Of a DNA stretch of 64,000 nucleotides, positions 6,770-15,209 are shown in pieces; position 1 is the stretch's first letter; each line of letters opens with the position of its first letter. The stretch is from JADFXI01 sp963784135. Lineage in GTDB: Bacteria > Nitrospirota > Thermodesulfovibrionia > Thermodesulfovibrionales > Dissulfurispiraceae. The stretch spans positions 248,001 to 312,000 of the forward strand of contig CAWAQG010000004.1 of the NCBI GenBank assembly GCA_963784135.1. Reading direction: 5' to 3'. The position numbers and the translations under genes are program-made. Under the pieces are notes generated by a model that was given only the letters and a program-made list of their open reading frames with translations, searched no databases and was not told the origin of the DNA.

Positions 6770-7418
6770 TGAGGAGACCTCCTGCGAAGAGGTCACCTCT
6801 GCTGTTATTCTTGCAGGCGGCCGGAACCGGCGATTCGGGGCCTTGAAAGGGTTTTTAAACATTGAGGGCACTCCGATTATCGCAAGGAATCTCGCGTTGC
6901 TCAGGGAATTATTTCATGAAGTGTTTATCAGCACCAACGATCCGGAACCATATTTTCATCTTGCCGGGCACCTCTGGGCGCCGCTTATCGGCGATGTGCT
7001 CCCTTCGAGGGGACCTATGTCGGGCATTTACTCTGCGCTGGCCAATGCAAAGGGGCCGGGTGTTTTTGTCGTTGCATGCGATATGCCTTTTTTAAACAAA
7101 AAGGTCATGACCTTTATCCTTGAACGGCGACTGGGCCACTGCAGGGAGTGTGGTCCCTGTGACGCAGTTGTTCCTGTCTTTAATAAGGGTCCCCAGCCTT
7201 TGTCCGGGGTATATTCACGGACACTGCTGCCTTATCTGGAGGAGGCGATTGTGCATGAAAAAACTTCACTAATCCCTTTTTTACACGAGGTGAACACATA
7301 TTTCATCAATGAGTCGGACATGAGGACAATAGACCCCGGGGGCAGGTCATTTATGAATATCAATACCCTGGGTGATTATGAGACAACGATGCGCATGCTG
7401 GGTCAGAGGCTTATGTGA
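6744..7418 (+). CDS. mobA: Molybdenum cofactor guanylyltransferase
   Basis: MobA transfers GMP to molybdopterin cofactor to make the guanine dinucleotide form used by molybdenum and tungsten enzymes. The protein has the family signature VILAGGRNRRFGALKG (about residues 20-35) with the K of the nucleotide site, GPMSGIYSAL in the middle and VVACDMPFL, the metal-binding DMP motif. I chose ATG 6744, which overlaps dnaB by 26 bases, over the upstream GTG 6720. It could serve the pterin enzyme encoded at 44443, although AOR-type cofactors generally lack the nucleotide. The CRECGPCD stretch near residue 130 is unusual. Confidence 0.87.
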   Translation: MRLKKRCTDEETSCEEVTSAVILAGGRNRRFGALKGFLNIEGTPIIARNLALLRELFHEVFISTNDPEPYFHLAGHLWAPLIGDVLPSRGPMSGIYSALANAKGPGVFVVACDMPFLNKKVMTFILERRLGHCRECGPCDAVVPVFNKGPQPLSGVYSRTLLPYLEEAIVHEKTSLIPFLHEVNTYFINESDMRTIDPGGRSFMNINTLGDYETTMRMLGQRLM

Positions 7419-7419
7419 T

Positions 7420-8514
7420 ATGGAAAGAGGACTTGTTGCTGAAATAGACTTGCAGGCGGTCTCCCATAATTTCAGGGTAATCAGGCAAATAACCGGAGGC
7501 AGGCCGGTCATAGCTGTGGTAAAGGCCGATGCATACGGCCACGGAGCTGTCCGGGTATCTAAAAGGTTGGTCCGTGACGGGGCTGAATATCTTGCAGTCG
7601 CATTCATGGATGAGGCCAGGGAATTGAGAGAGGCCGGCATAGCCGCCCCGATTATCGTGCTCTTTGATCCCGATGTTTGCGAAGCCTTTGAATATAATCT
7701 TACGCCCGCTGTCGGAACTCTGAAGGCGGCATATGATCTTTCGCGCGAGGCAGAGAGACTGGGCCGAAATATAAATATTCATATTAAAGTCGATACGGGC
7801 ATGGGGAGGCTCGGTTTTCGGGGACTTGCGCAGAGCGATATCCTTGAGATTTCCCGGTTGAAGGGAATTACGATTGAAGGTGTTATGAGCCATTTCTCCG
7901 ATGCCGACCTCAGTGACCGCTCTTTTGCCCGTTCCCAGATTGCCGAATTCATTGCCCTGCGTAACGACCTCGCTGTTGCCGGATTATACATACCTCTGTA
8001 TCATCTCGCGAACAGCGCAGCAGTTATGGCGCTGCCTGAATCTCACAGTGACGCAGTCAGACCCGGTATAATGCTCTACGGTATCCCAAGCGGGTCTCCG
8101 ACTGTCGATGCAAAATTGGTCCCCGTCATGAGCGCGAAGGCCCGGATAGTAGCATTACGGAAGCTGCCGCCGGGCGTTCCTATTAGCTATGGGAGGACCT
8201 TTATTACCGCGAGAGAGAGCCTGATCGGGGTTATGGCAGCCGGTTATGCGGACGGCTTCAGCAGGCTTTTTTCCAATAATGCTGCCGTATTGGTAAGAGG
8301 CAAAAGGGCCCCGGTTGTGGGGCGTGTCTGTATGGATATCACGATGATCGATGTTACGGACATAGCGGGGGTGTCCGAAACAGATGACGTTATTATTATG
8401 GGCAGCCAGGGGAGTGAGAGCATAAGTGCCGCAGAACTTGCTCAGTGGTCGGACACTATCCCTTACGAAGTAATGCTGTCCATTGGAAGCAGGGCAAGGC
8501 GAATATATATTTGA
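7420..8514 (+). CDS. alr: Alanine racemase
   Basis: PLP-dependent fold-type III enzyme converting L-alanine to D-alanine for peptidoglycan. The 364 residues have the PLP lysine in VVKADAYGHG near residue 35, the cofactor-binding region HLANSAA with RPGIMLYG, and the second catalytic base Tyr in ISYGRTF near 258. The start is ATG 7420, two bases after the mobA stop; the frame is open to 7372 but the family N-terminus (AEIDLQAVSHNFRVI) supports 7420. A short inverted repeat follows and separates it from the convergent gene on the other strand. Confidence 0.95.
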   Translation: MERGLVAEIDLQAVSHNFRVIRQITGGRPVIAVVKADAYGHGAVRVSKRLVRDGAEYLAVAFMDEARELREAGIAAPIIVLFDPDVCEAFEYNLTPAVGTLKAAYDLSREAERLGRNINIHIKVDTGMGRLGFRGLAQSDILEISRLKGITIEGVMSHFSDADLSDRSFARSQIAEFIALRNDLAVAGLYIPLYHLANSAAVMALPESHSDAVRPGIMLYGIPSGSPTVDAKLVPVMSAKARIVALRKLPPGVPISYGRTFITARESLIGVMAAGYADGFSRLFSNNAAVLVRGKRAPVVGRVCMDITMIDVTDIAGVSETDDVIIMGSQGSESISAAELAQWSDTIPYEVMLSIGSRARRIYI

Positions 8515-8521
8515 GATTGAG

Positions 8522-8577
8522 GTAGTGGGTCACTGAGCACCCGGGTGATCCAGAGCAAAAACAAACTGACCCACTAC
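8522..8577. repeat. Short inverted repeat, possible truncated relative of the structured element
   Basis: Perfect 11-base arms GTAGTGGGTCA / TGACCCACTAC (8522-8532, 8567-8577). The loop carries CACCCGGGTGATCCAGAGC followed by AAAAAC, resembling the right-hand core of copies 1 and 2 (AACCCAGGTGCTC ... GAAAAAC). It sits between two convergent genes and could act as a bidirectional terminator, though no long T-run follows. Confidence 0.6.
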
Positions 8578-8590
8578 ATAGATTCGGATA

Positions 8591-10519
8591 TCAGCTGATC
8601 TCTTTATTAAGCAGTATATCTGTTTTGATATGGTCCATCGTATAAACTTCATTTAAGTACCTGTTAATATCAACCTGCTGCTTGCCGATATATGGCTTCA
8701 GGTAATTTACCGAATGTTCAATCATCTTTTTATACACACTGTCATTGAGGAAATATGATGGGAAATCGACTATACAGCTATTAAGGACCGCGTATAGCTG
8801 TGGGTCGGTAAAATCCAGAAAGTCAAGATTACTGAAGGTCACAATTATCTGTCCCTCGAAACTGTTCCATAACTTAACAAAAGCACTCATAAGAAAAGCG
8901 GGTAGTTTATCGATGTCTTTAAAAACGAGGAGATCGAAATAGGAAAAGTCCTCGACATACCACTGGTTGTCGGAAATGTTTTTGCACGGCACTACAATAA
9001 ATGTTTTTGAATTCAGTCCAAAGCCCTCGAAGTTAAGTATGCTGCCCAGAATAAAGTGCGCGTAAGAAGCGTCCTCATATCTTAATGCCATTCTATTGAA
9101 ACTCCTGAAAGTCTTCAGGAGATATTCAAACCTTATGTCTTTGCCAAAGTAGTTATCAATGCTGAATGAACCGGCAGGCAATGCAGGTCTTGAGACGCTG
9201 CCCTTAACAGCAAGATCGCTTAAAATGGTCCTGGTCTCACTGACGCATGTATCAAGAAAGTCCATGACTTTTTTGTCATCCATTCCCTTGCCCCGGAGTC
9301 TTTTCCCGAGGACAAACCCGCTCTCTTTGTCTCTGTCCATAAGAAACTCAACAGCGAGGAAGGTCAGGTATGCGATATAGGAAAAGATAAGTTCGTTTTT
9401 AGCTAATGATATTTTAATTTTTTCAGAAGGAGAATAGTGCGGATTGAGTGTATTATATGACAGGACATAACCACTATAGAGTTCCTCAAAAGCCCCCATG
9501 CTCTTTTCAAAATAGTATTTGTTTATTAGAAGAGGATCTATACCGAATAATTCCTTCTCATACATCAGTGATACTTCTGAATACAGCCTGGATGTTGATT
9601 TGTAAAAATTGTCCAGTATGCCGCTGCTTTCTTTGATCAATATCTCGACCCCGACCAGTTCACAGGAAAGGAGGGCGTTCCCTTCACGCTGTATGTCTGA
9701 AAAACCAAAGAGACCGCACAAATTTTTGAAAACCGCAGACTTCAGAATATTATAAGTCTCACAGTCCTTAAACACCGACAGGGAATTCTCGGATTTAAAA
9801 ATTCTTTTATGAACATAGTTCCGTAAAGTCTCGCGGAGATTGTCGAGTCCAAGCATGTTGACGGCAAAGTCGATATTCAGAGCGCTCTTCTCGCTGCCGC
9901 CATCTGAATCGATTGCTCTTGCTATCAATGCATCCTTAAAAGAGAGTCGATGCTCCTTGTCCGCTTTAACCGGTTCCTTGTCTTGTTTGCCCTCTTCTGC
10001 AGTCTTGCTCTCCTCTGCAGTCTTCCCCTCTTCCGCAGCCTTTTTCTCTTCTTCAGCCTTGTTCTCTTCTTCCTGCAGATTGGAGATATCCTCTATATAT
10101 ATATTTATTTTCCTGATATTTGGCTCAGGACTATCGACCTCCATTAGAAGATTTACCATTTTAGATAATATTTCGTCTCTTCTATGTTGCTGGATAGCTT
10201 TGTCAGGCACACTCATTTGGGGCGGTACGACTGCTTCTTTCGGCTTTTTTATTCTCTTAATAATAAATTTTGGGTCATTAAAAGCTCCTGATAGCTGCAA
10301 GCCTATAAAGACGTCGTTCTCCCATCGGACATCTGTCTTTATTTCCAGGCTCGAAATCTTGAAGTTTAACGTCGGGGTATTAGCGGTGAATCCGGGTGTT
10401 TTACGTATCTTGAGGCCTTTTCTGCTGACCTCAACAATGCTTCCAATTCCTTCAATTGGGACCTCATCGATAAAATACCTGTCATGCTTTCTCCGGTTCA
10501 GAGGCTTTATCGTTACCAT
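8591..10519 (-). CDS. PilZ domain protein with HDOD-like region
   Basis: A 642-residue protein read leftwards from ATG 10519. Residues about 5-90 look like a PilZ domain: RRKHDR near the N-terminus, the basic motif that binds cyclic di-GMP, and VRWENDVFIGLQL as the second strand motif. Residues about 150-185 are a charged Lys/Glu/Ala tract with repeated TAEE units, likely a helical spacer. Residues about 195-300 resemble half of an HDOD domain (NIDFAVNMLGLDNLRETL, then FKNLCGLFGF). The remaining half I cannot assign. It is divergent from a chemotaxis receptor gene, so a role in c-di-GMP control of motility or surface behaviour is a reasonable inference. Confidence 0.72.
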   Translation of the reverse strand: MVTIKPLNRRKHDRYFIDEVPIEGIGSIVEVSRKGLKIRKTPGFTANTPTLNFKISSLEIKTDVRWENDVFIGLQLSGAFNDPKFIIKRIKKPKEAVVPPQMSVPDKAIQQHRRDEILSKMVNLLMEVDSPEPNIRKINIYIEDISNLQEEENKAEEEKKAAEEGKTAEESKTAEEGKQDKEPVKADKEHRLSFKDALIARAIDSDGGSEKSALNIDFAVNMLGLDNLRETLRNYVHKRIFKSENSLSVFKDCETYNILKSAVFKNLCGLFGFSDIQREGNALLSCELVGVEILIKESSGILDNFYKSTSRLYSEVSLMYEKELFGIDPLLINKYYFEKSMGAFEELYSGYVLSYNTLNPHYSPSEKIKISLAKNELIFSYIAYLTFLAVEFLMDRDKESGFVLGKRLRGKGMDDKKVMDFLDTCVSETRTILSDLAVKGSVSRPALPAGSFSIDNYFGKDIRFEYLLKTFRSFNRMALRYEDASYAHFILGSILNFEGFGLNSKTFIVVPCKNISDNQWYVEDFSYFDLLVFKDIDKLPAFLMSAFVKLWNSFEGQIIVTFSNLDFLDFTDPQLYAVLNSCIVDFPSYFLNDSVYKKMIEHSVNYLKPYIGKQQVDINRYLNEVYTMDHIKTDILLNKEIS

Positions 10520-10937
10520 GCAATATCAGGTTTACAAGAGATTAAAATACTATCGGCAGTTATCATGAATAATTATGTAACAGTCAGGAAGAAATAGCAA
10601 CGATTAAAGAGGATTCCTGCCCAACCGCGGGACCGGGATAATTATCGCGTTGGAATAGTTTGTGCCAACAAAGTTGTCAGGTGCCTCCAGAGTTGGCTGT
10701 CACATCTGGTTGAATTTGCCGTATAGTGTTATCAACTTTTTGATATGTCACCATTCAATTGCCTGGCATGAGAATTGCTTAATTTTGATTCAAGAGAGTA
10801 TCTAACGGGGTCCGCCGCAGAGAACCAACAATATCCATAAGACCCACGAAGGGGGATGCCATATTTATGTTAAAATCAATAACGTGTTGCCGCCGGCGCG
10901 GCAAAGGGAATTCAAACCTTGCAAAGGAGCTGATATT
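10520..10937. other. Divergent intergenic region with sigma-54 promoter
   Basis: A 418-base gap between the divergent PilZ gene and the chemotaxis receptor gene. It contains a sigma-54 promoter on the plus strand (10764-10779) and the ribosome-binding site AAGGAG at about 10923-10928. I see no coding frame, hairpin terminator or obvious sigma-70 promoter for the minus-strand gene. Confidence 0.6.
10764..10779 (+). promoter_or_regulatory. Sigma-54 promoter of the chemotaxis receptor gene
   Basis: TGGCATGAGAATTGCT fits the RpoN consensus (TGGCAyr-N4-TTGCw), with the invariant GG at -24 and GC at -12 correctly spaced ten bases apart. It lies about 160 bases upstream of the receptor's GTG. RpoN promoters need an AAA+ activator, and none is encoded nearby. 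Confidence 0.7.
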
Positions 10938-12167
10938 GTGATTTCTCTAATTATGTCCATGAGCGCGCGAACAAAATTCCTTGTCCTCTGTTTTTTTCTC
11001 ATCACGGCATTTTCAATCCTGATGCTTGTCAACTGGGACCGATTAAATGTTATTAGCGTTGCATTCTCTCTGATAGTGATAATCCTTTCAATTTTATTTG
11101 CGCATATTGCGTTTGTCATCCCTGCAGGAAAACTGGATGACTTTGCCGGACGCCTTAAAGAATGGGATTTCCCTTTTGAGGCGGATGGAAAAGACATGGG
11201 CGGGCTTGGAAAGATCACTCAGCACCTTAATGAGGCATTCCCATGTATTGACCATCTCAAAACAACCGGACAGTACATTGACCTGATGAAAAACCGGGAC
11301 CTGACGAAGGTTGATAAAATCAGGGTGACACCCGGCATGACAAATGACGTTCCGGTTGTCTGCAGACTCATAGCAGATTACAGGGAAGTAGTACTGCTGA
11401 TGCAAAACGACTTGAAGACCATCCAACACTCATTAATAGAAACTTCCAACGTACTTGGTTCTGTGCTTGGTCTGGCAGGCGACCTCGGAACGGCCACGCA
11501 AAATCAGTCTGCTGAACTGTCACAGACAACAAGGTCACTCGAGGAAAATGTAAATACGATTAATTTTATTGCCGAGATAGGCGCAAAATCAAAAGACAGT
11601 GTTGACAACATAGTCGGTTCGATAAGCAGTAATGTATCTCAAATGGCCACGCTGTCGGAATCCATTCAAAAGATACAGGACAGCACAAAACAGATAACCA
11701 ATATCATTACAGTTATAAAGGACATTGCCGACCAGACGAATTTACTCGCCCTTAACGCTGCCATAGAGGCGGCAAGGGCCGGAGAGCAGGGGAGGGGATT
11801 TGCCGTTGTCGCTGATGAGGTCAGGAAGCTGGCTGAAAAAGTTGCCAAGGCGACGCAGGATGTTGTGGGCCTTATTAACGAGACCGAGAACAGGGTCAGC
11901 CTCGGTGTGAATATTGTCGGCAGCATGGTTGACGACAACAAGCTGATAGAAACCCAGGCCGTGCAGATAAAGGCGGGCATCGACAACCTTGCCTCCGCCG
12001 TAGAGGAACAGAGCGCATCCATGGTGGAACTCAAAAACTCGACGGAGAGGATAGCTGCTGAATCAGGATCTGTAAATGCGTCAACATCCGAACTTAGCGA
12101 TACGATATTGAGAATGGTGGACAGCATGGACGGCGCATCAAATATAGTTAACTCATATAAAACTTAG
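10938..12167 (+). CDS. Methyl-accepting chemotaxis protein
   Basis: Membrane chemoreceptor that controls CheA. From GTG 10938 (AAGGAG nine bases upstream) it has about 409 residues. Two adjacent hydrophobic helices (about 10-28 and 37-57) leave almost no periplasmic loop, so it probably senses something in the membrane or cytoplasm. The signalling domain is clear, with the hairpin tip DIADQTNLLALNAAIEAARA near residue 262 followed by GEQGRGFAVVADEVRKLAE. There is no C-terminal pentapeptide for CheR docking and no recognisable HAMP. The frame is open to 10884 but the ribosome-binding site supports 10938. Confidence 0.92.
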   Translation: MISLIMSMSARTKFLVLCFFLITAFSILMLVNWDRLNVISVAFSLIVIILSILFAHIAFVIPAGKLDDFAGRLKEWDFPFEADGKDMGGLGKITQHLNEAFPCIDHLKTTGQYIDLMKNRDLTKVDKIRVTPGMTNDVPVVCRLIADYREVVLLMQNDLKTIQHSLIETSNVLGSVLGLAGDLGTATQNQSAELSQTTRSLEENVNTINFIAEIGAKSKDSVDNIVGSISSNVSQMATLSESIQKIQDSTKQITNIITVIKDIADQTNLLALNAAIEAARAGEQGRGFAVVADEVRKLAEKVAKATQDVVGLINETENRVSLGVNIVGSMVDDNKLIETQAVQIKAGIDNLASAVEEQSASMVELKNSTERIAAESGSVNASTSELSDTILRMVDSMDGASNIVNSYKT

Positions 12168-12209
12168 AGACTTGAAAAAAAGAATTTCTGAATAAATAAG
12201 GGGGTTGAT

Positions 12210-13211
12210 ATGGCCGGAAAACCTAAGCTAAGTATGTACTGGGCAGCAGCATGCGGCGGGTGTGAAGTCGCACTCGTGAACATACATGAAAAGATCCTCG
12301 ATGTGGACGCAAACTTTGATTTCATGTTCTGCCCGTGCCTGTTGGACACAAAGTATAAAGATATCGAAGCATTGCCGGACGGAGACATCCTGATCAGTCT
12401 CTTCAACGGCGCGATAAGGACTGAAGAAAATGAACATATGGCGCGCCTGCTGCGCAGGAAATCAAAACTGCTTATCGCATTCGGCTCATGCTCATACGAA
12501 GGCTGCATCCCCGGGCTTGCAAACCTGTACAAAAGGGACGACCTGTTAAGAACAGTCTATCTCGACAACCCGTCTATAGATAACCCTTCAGGAATTATCC
12601 CGCAACCGGAAACAGACGTCCCTGAAGGCAAAATCCTTATCCCGGCATTTCGTGACACGGTCAAAACCCTTGCCCAGGTTGTCGACGTGGATTATTTCAT
12701 ACCAGGCTGCCCGCCGGAGCCGCCCCAGATATGGGCGGTTGTGGAAACTGTGCTGAACATCCTTAAAACAGGCGCTCCTCTTCCTCCTAAGGGGACCATT
12801 CTCGGCGCGGGAAAATCCTCAGTCTGCGATGAGTGTGAAAGGAAAAAAGAAGATAAAAAGGTAAAGAAGTTCTACAGGACATATGAAATTGTCCCGGAAA
12901 AAGTAAAATGCCTGCTTGAGCAGGGCATTATATGTATGGGAATAGCCACAAGTAATGGGTGCGGAGCGCTCTGTCCCAAGGTAAACATGCCCTGTACCGG
13001 CTGCTATGGCCCTACGGAAGGTTCTCTTGACCAGGGAGCGAAGATGGTTGCAGCCCTGGGCTCGATAATAGACATAGGCAATACAAAAGGCATTACCGAA
13101 GAAGAGATCAGCCGGAGGGTGGATGCTGTATTGGATTCAATACCTGACTACGCTGGGACATTCTATAAATACAGCCTGCCGGGTTCAATCTTGAGAGGGA
13201 GGATTTCATGA
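12210..13211 (+). CDS. mvhG: F420-non-reducing-type NiFe hydrogenase small subunit
   Basis: Small electron-transfer subunit of a group 3c NiFe hydrogenase. The 333 residues carry the proximal-cluster cysteines (AACGGCEVA near residue 12, GSCSYEGC near 95, IPGCPPEPPQ near 170) and a C-terminal Cys-rich region (NGCGALCPKVNMPCTGCYGP near 250-270) for the medial and distal clusters. There is no twin-arginine signal, so the enzyme is cytoplasmic. It starts the operon mvhG-mvhA-protease-hdrA-mvhD and overlaps mvhA by four bases. In methanogens this hydrogenase feeds electrons through MvhD to HdrA; the same arrangement here suggests flavin-based bifurcation or confurcation. Confidence 0.9.
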   Translation: MAGKPKLSMYWAAACGGCEVALVNIHEKILDVDANFDFMFCPCLLDTKYKDIEALPDGDILISLFNGAIRTEENEHMARLLRRKSKLLIAFGSCSYEGCIPGLANLYKRDDLLRTVYLDNPSIDNPSGIIPQPETDVPEGKILIPAFRDTVKTLAQVVDVDYFIPGCPPEPPQIWAVVETVLNILKTGAPLPPKGTILGAGKSSVCDECERKKEDKKVKKFYRTYEIVPEKVKCLLEQGIICMGIATSNGCGALCPKVNMPCTGCYGPTEGSLDQGAKMVAALGSIIDIGNTKGITEEEISRRVDAVLDSIPDYAGTFYKYSLPGSILRGRIS

Positions 13212-14692
13212 AGCAAATATCGATAGACCCCATTACGAGACTTGAGGGTCACGGCAAGATAGAGATATTCCTTAATGATGAAGGCGATGTGGCCAACACA
13301 TATTTCCAGGTGCCTGAATTAAGGGGCTTTGAGCAGTTCTGCATTGGAAGACAGGCCGAAGATATGCCGGTGATAACAAACAGGATTTGCGGTGTCTGCC
13401 CCGAGGCCCATCACATGGCGTCGGTCAAGGCGCTGGACGCGCTTTTTGATGCTGAGCCGCCGTCAGCCGCCAAAAAGATACGGGAACTATTATATTCGGC
13501 ATTTTATGTTACAGACCATACGACGCACTTCTATGCCCTCGGAGGGCCTGACTTCATTGTGGGGCCTGATGCCCCTCCTGCCGAAAGGAACGTGCTCGGA
13601 GTCATCAGGAAAGTGGGACTGGATATAGGCATACAGGTAGTTGATTGCAGGAAAAGGAACCACCATGTTATAGAGATGCTCGGTGGAAGGGGCGTTCATC
13701 TGGTTGGGGGACAGCCCGGCGGATGGAGTAAACAGGTATCTGAAGAAGAGAGGAAAGAGATCGAAGATATCGCAAGGAAGAACATTGATTTTGCCCTGTT
13801 CAGCCTCAAGATCTTCGATGACATAGTTTTAAAGAACAAGACATATCTGGACCTCGTTACTTCCGACATTTATCTTCACAAGACGTATTATATGGGGACC
13901 GTTGATGACAAAAACCGCGTCAATTTCTACGACGGCATGATAAGGATAGTTGATCCTGAAGGCAGGGAGTTTGTGAAATACCATCCCAGGGAATACATGA
14001 ATCATATAGCCGAGCGGGTTGAACCATGGACTTACCTCAAATACCCTTATATAAAAAAGGTCGGCTGGAAGGGTTTTGTAGACGGCATGGACAGCGGGGT
14101 CTATGCAGCATCGCCCTTATCGAGACTTAACGTCTCCGACAGTATGGCCACTCCGGGGGCGCAGGAAAATTTTGAACGCATGTATGAGACCTTCGGATGC
14201 AAGAAGGTAAACGGAAGATATCAGCCTATTCATCACAGGCTGGCAACACATTGGGCCAGGTTAATTGAACTGCTTTATGCCGCAGAGCGCATGCTTGAAC
14301 TGGCAACGGACCCTGAAATAACATCTCCCGAAGTCAGAAGAATTCCGGAAAAGATCAAAGGCTTCGGCATCGGTTCAGTTGAGGCGCCCCGGGGCACGCT
14401 TACTCATCATTATGAATCCGACGAAAGGGGCGTGCTTACAAAGGTGAATATGATAGTCGGGACGACAAACAATTATGCGCCGATGACGATGTCTATAAAA
14501 AGGGCGGCAGAGAAACTTATCACAAAGGGAAAGATAGTTGAAGAAGGGATTCTTAATATGATCGAGATGGCGTTCAGGCTTTACGATCCCTGCCTTTCCT
14601 GCGCTACTCATTCTCTGCCCGGCAAGATGCCTATGATAGTGGACATAAAAAACAGTGCCGGTGAAATTGTAAAGACGTTTAAGAGGGATTGA
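13208..14692 (+). CDS. mvhA: F420-non-reducing-type NiFe hydrogenase large subunit
   Basis: Catalytic subunit holding the NiFe(CN)2CO site that splits or makes H2. The 494 residues have both metal motifs: RICGVCPEAH near residue 59 and DPCLSCATH near 459. About 26 residues follow the last His, an extension consistent with removal by the maturation protease encoded next. The start codon overlaps the end of mvhG (ATGA). Cytoplasmic, group 3c by its neighbours MvhG, MvhD and HdrA. Confidence 0.93.
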   Translation: MKQISIDPITRLEGHGKIEIFLNDEGDVANTYFQVPELRGFEQFCIGRQAEDMPVITNRICGVCPEAHHMASVKALDALFDAEPPSAAKKIRELLYSAFYVTDHTTHFYALGGPDFIVGPDAPPAERNVLGVIRKVGLDIGIQVVDCRKRNHHVIEMLGGRGVHLVGGQPGGWSKQVSEEERKEIEDIARKNIDFALFSLKIFDDIVLKNKTYLDLVTSDIYLHKTYYMGTVDDKNRVNFYDGMIRIVDPEGREFVKYHPREYMNHIAERVEPWTYLKYPYIKKVGWKGFVDGMDSGVYAASPLSRLNVSDSMATPGAQENFERMYETFGCKKVNGRYQPIHHRLATHWARLIELLYAAERMLELATDPEITSPEVRRIPEKIKGFGIGSVEAPRGTLTHHYESDERGVLTKVNMIVGTTNNYAPMTMSIKRAAEKLITKGKIVEEGILNMIEMAFRLYDPCLSCATHSLPGKMPMIVDIKNSAGEIVKTFKRD

Positions 14693-14708
14693 ACCGCAGG
14701 GTAGAAAG

Positions 14709-15182
14709 TTGAAGACAATAATTATAGGTTTAGGCAATCCGATTGTTTCAGACGATAGTGTAGGGATCAAGGTCTCAAGGGAATTGAGGGACCGCCTGAA
14801 AGGCCATGACGGGATTGATATTGCCGAGGCTTATGCAGGCGGTATAAGGCTGATGGATGTAATGGTCGGATATGAAAAGGCAATAATTGTGGATGCCATG
14901 GTTACAGGGAATTCTCTGCCCGGGACAGTCCGTTCACTCTCGATCTCAGACCTCATTTCAACGAGAAACATCGTATCCACACATGACACTAACCTGTCAA
15001 CCGCGCTCGAAATGGGGAAAATGCTCGGACTTCCTCTGCCCTCTGAAATTGATATATGGGGAATAGAGGCAAGGGATGTCGAGACTTTCAGCGAAGAGCT
15101 GACTGAAGATGTGGCAAAGGCCGTGCCGGTGGTGGTCCAAAAAATTGTCGACGGGTTAAGGTGTAAAGGAACTGACTCATAA
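14709..15182 (+). CDS. Hydrogenase maturation protease (M52 family)
   Basis: A nickel-dependent endopeptidase that trims the C-terminus of the hydrogenase large subunit after NiFe insertion. The 157 residues begin KTIIIGLGNPIVSDDSVGIKV, the family signature with its metal-binding Asp, and contain IIVDAM and STHDTNLSTAL with the conserved His. It starts at TTG 14709, 16 bases after mvhA, with only a weak ribosome-binding site. Its place inside the operon makes MvhA the obvious substrate. The TAA stop lies in a heptad repeat (15177-15197). Confidence 0.86.
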   Translation: MKTIIIGLGNPIVSDDSVGIKVSRELRDRLKGHDGIDIAEAYAGGIRLMDVMVGYEKAIIVDAMVTGNSLPGTVRSLSISDLISTRNIVSTHDTNLSTALEMGKMLGLPLPSEIDIWGIEARDVETFSEELTEDVAKAVPVVVQKIVDGLRCKGTDS

Positions 15183-15197
15183 CTTATAACGTTATTG
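15177..15197 (+). repeat. Degenerate heptad repeat at the protease/hdrA junction
   Basis: Three heptamers TCATAAC, TTATAAC, GTTATTG. The stop codon of the protease gene (15180-15182) lies within it and the hdrA ribosome-binding site follows. A similar GTTATAA array lies at 17599-17633, at the other end of hdrA-mvhD. Confidence 0.5.
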
Positions 15198-15209
15198 AAG
15201 GGGGTCATT

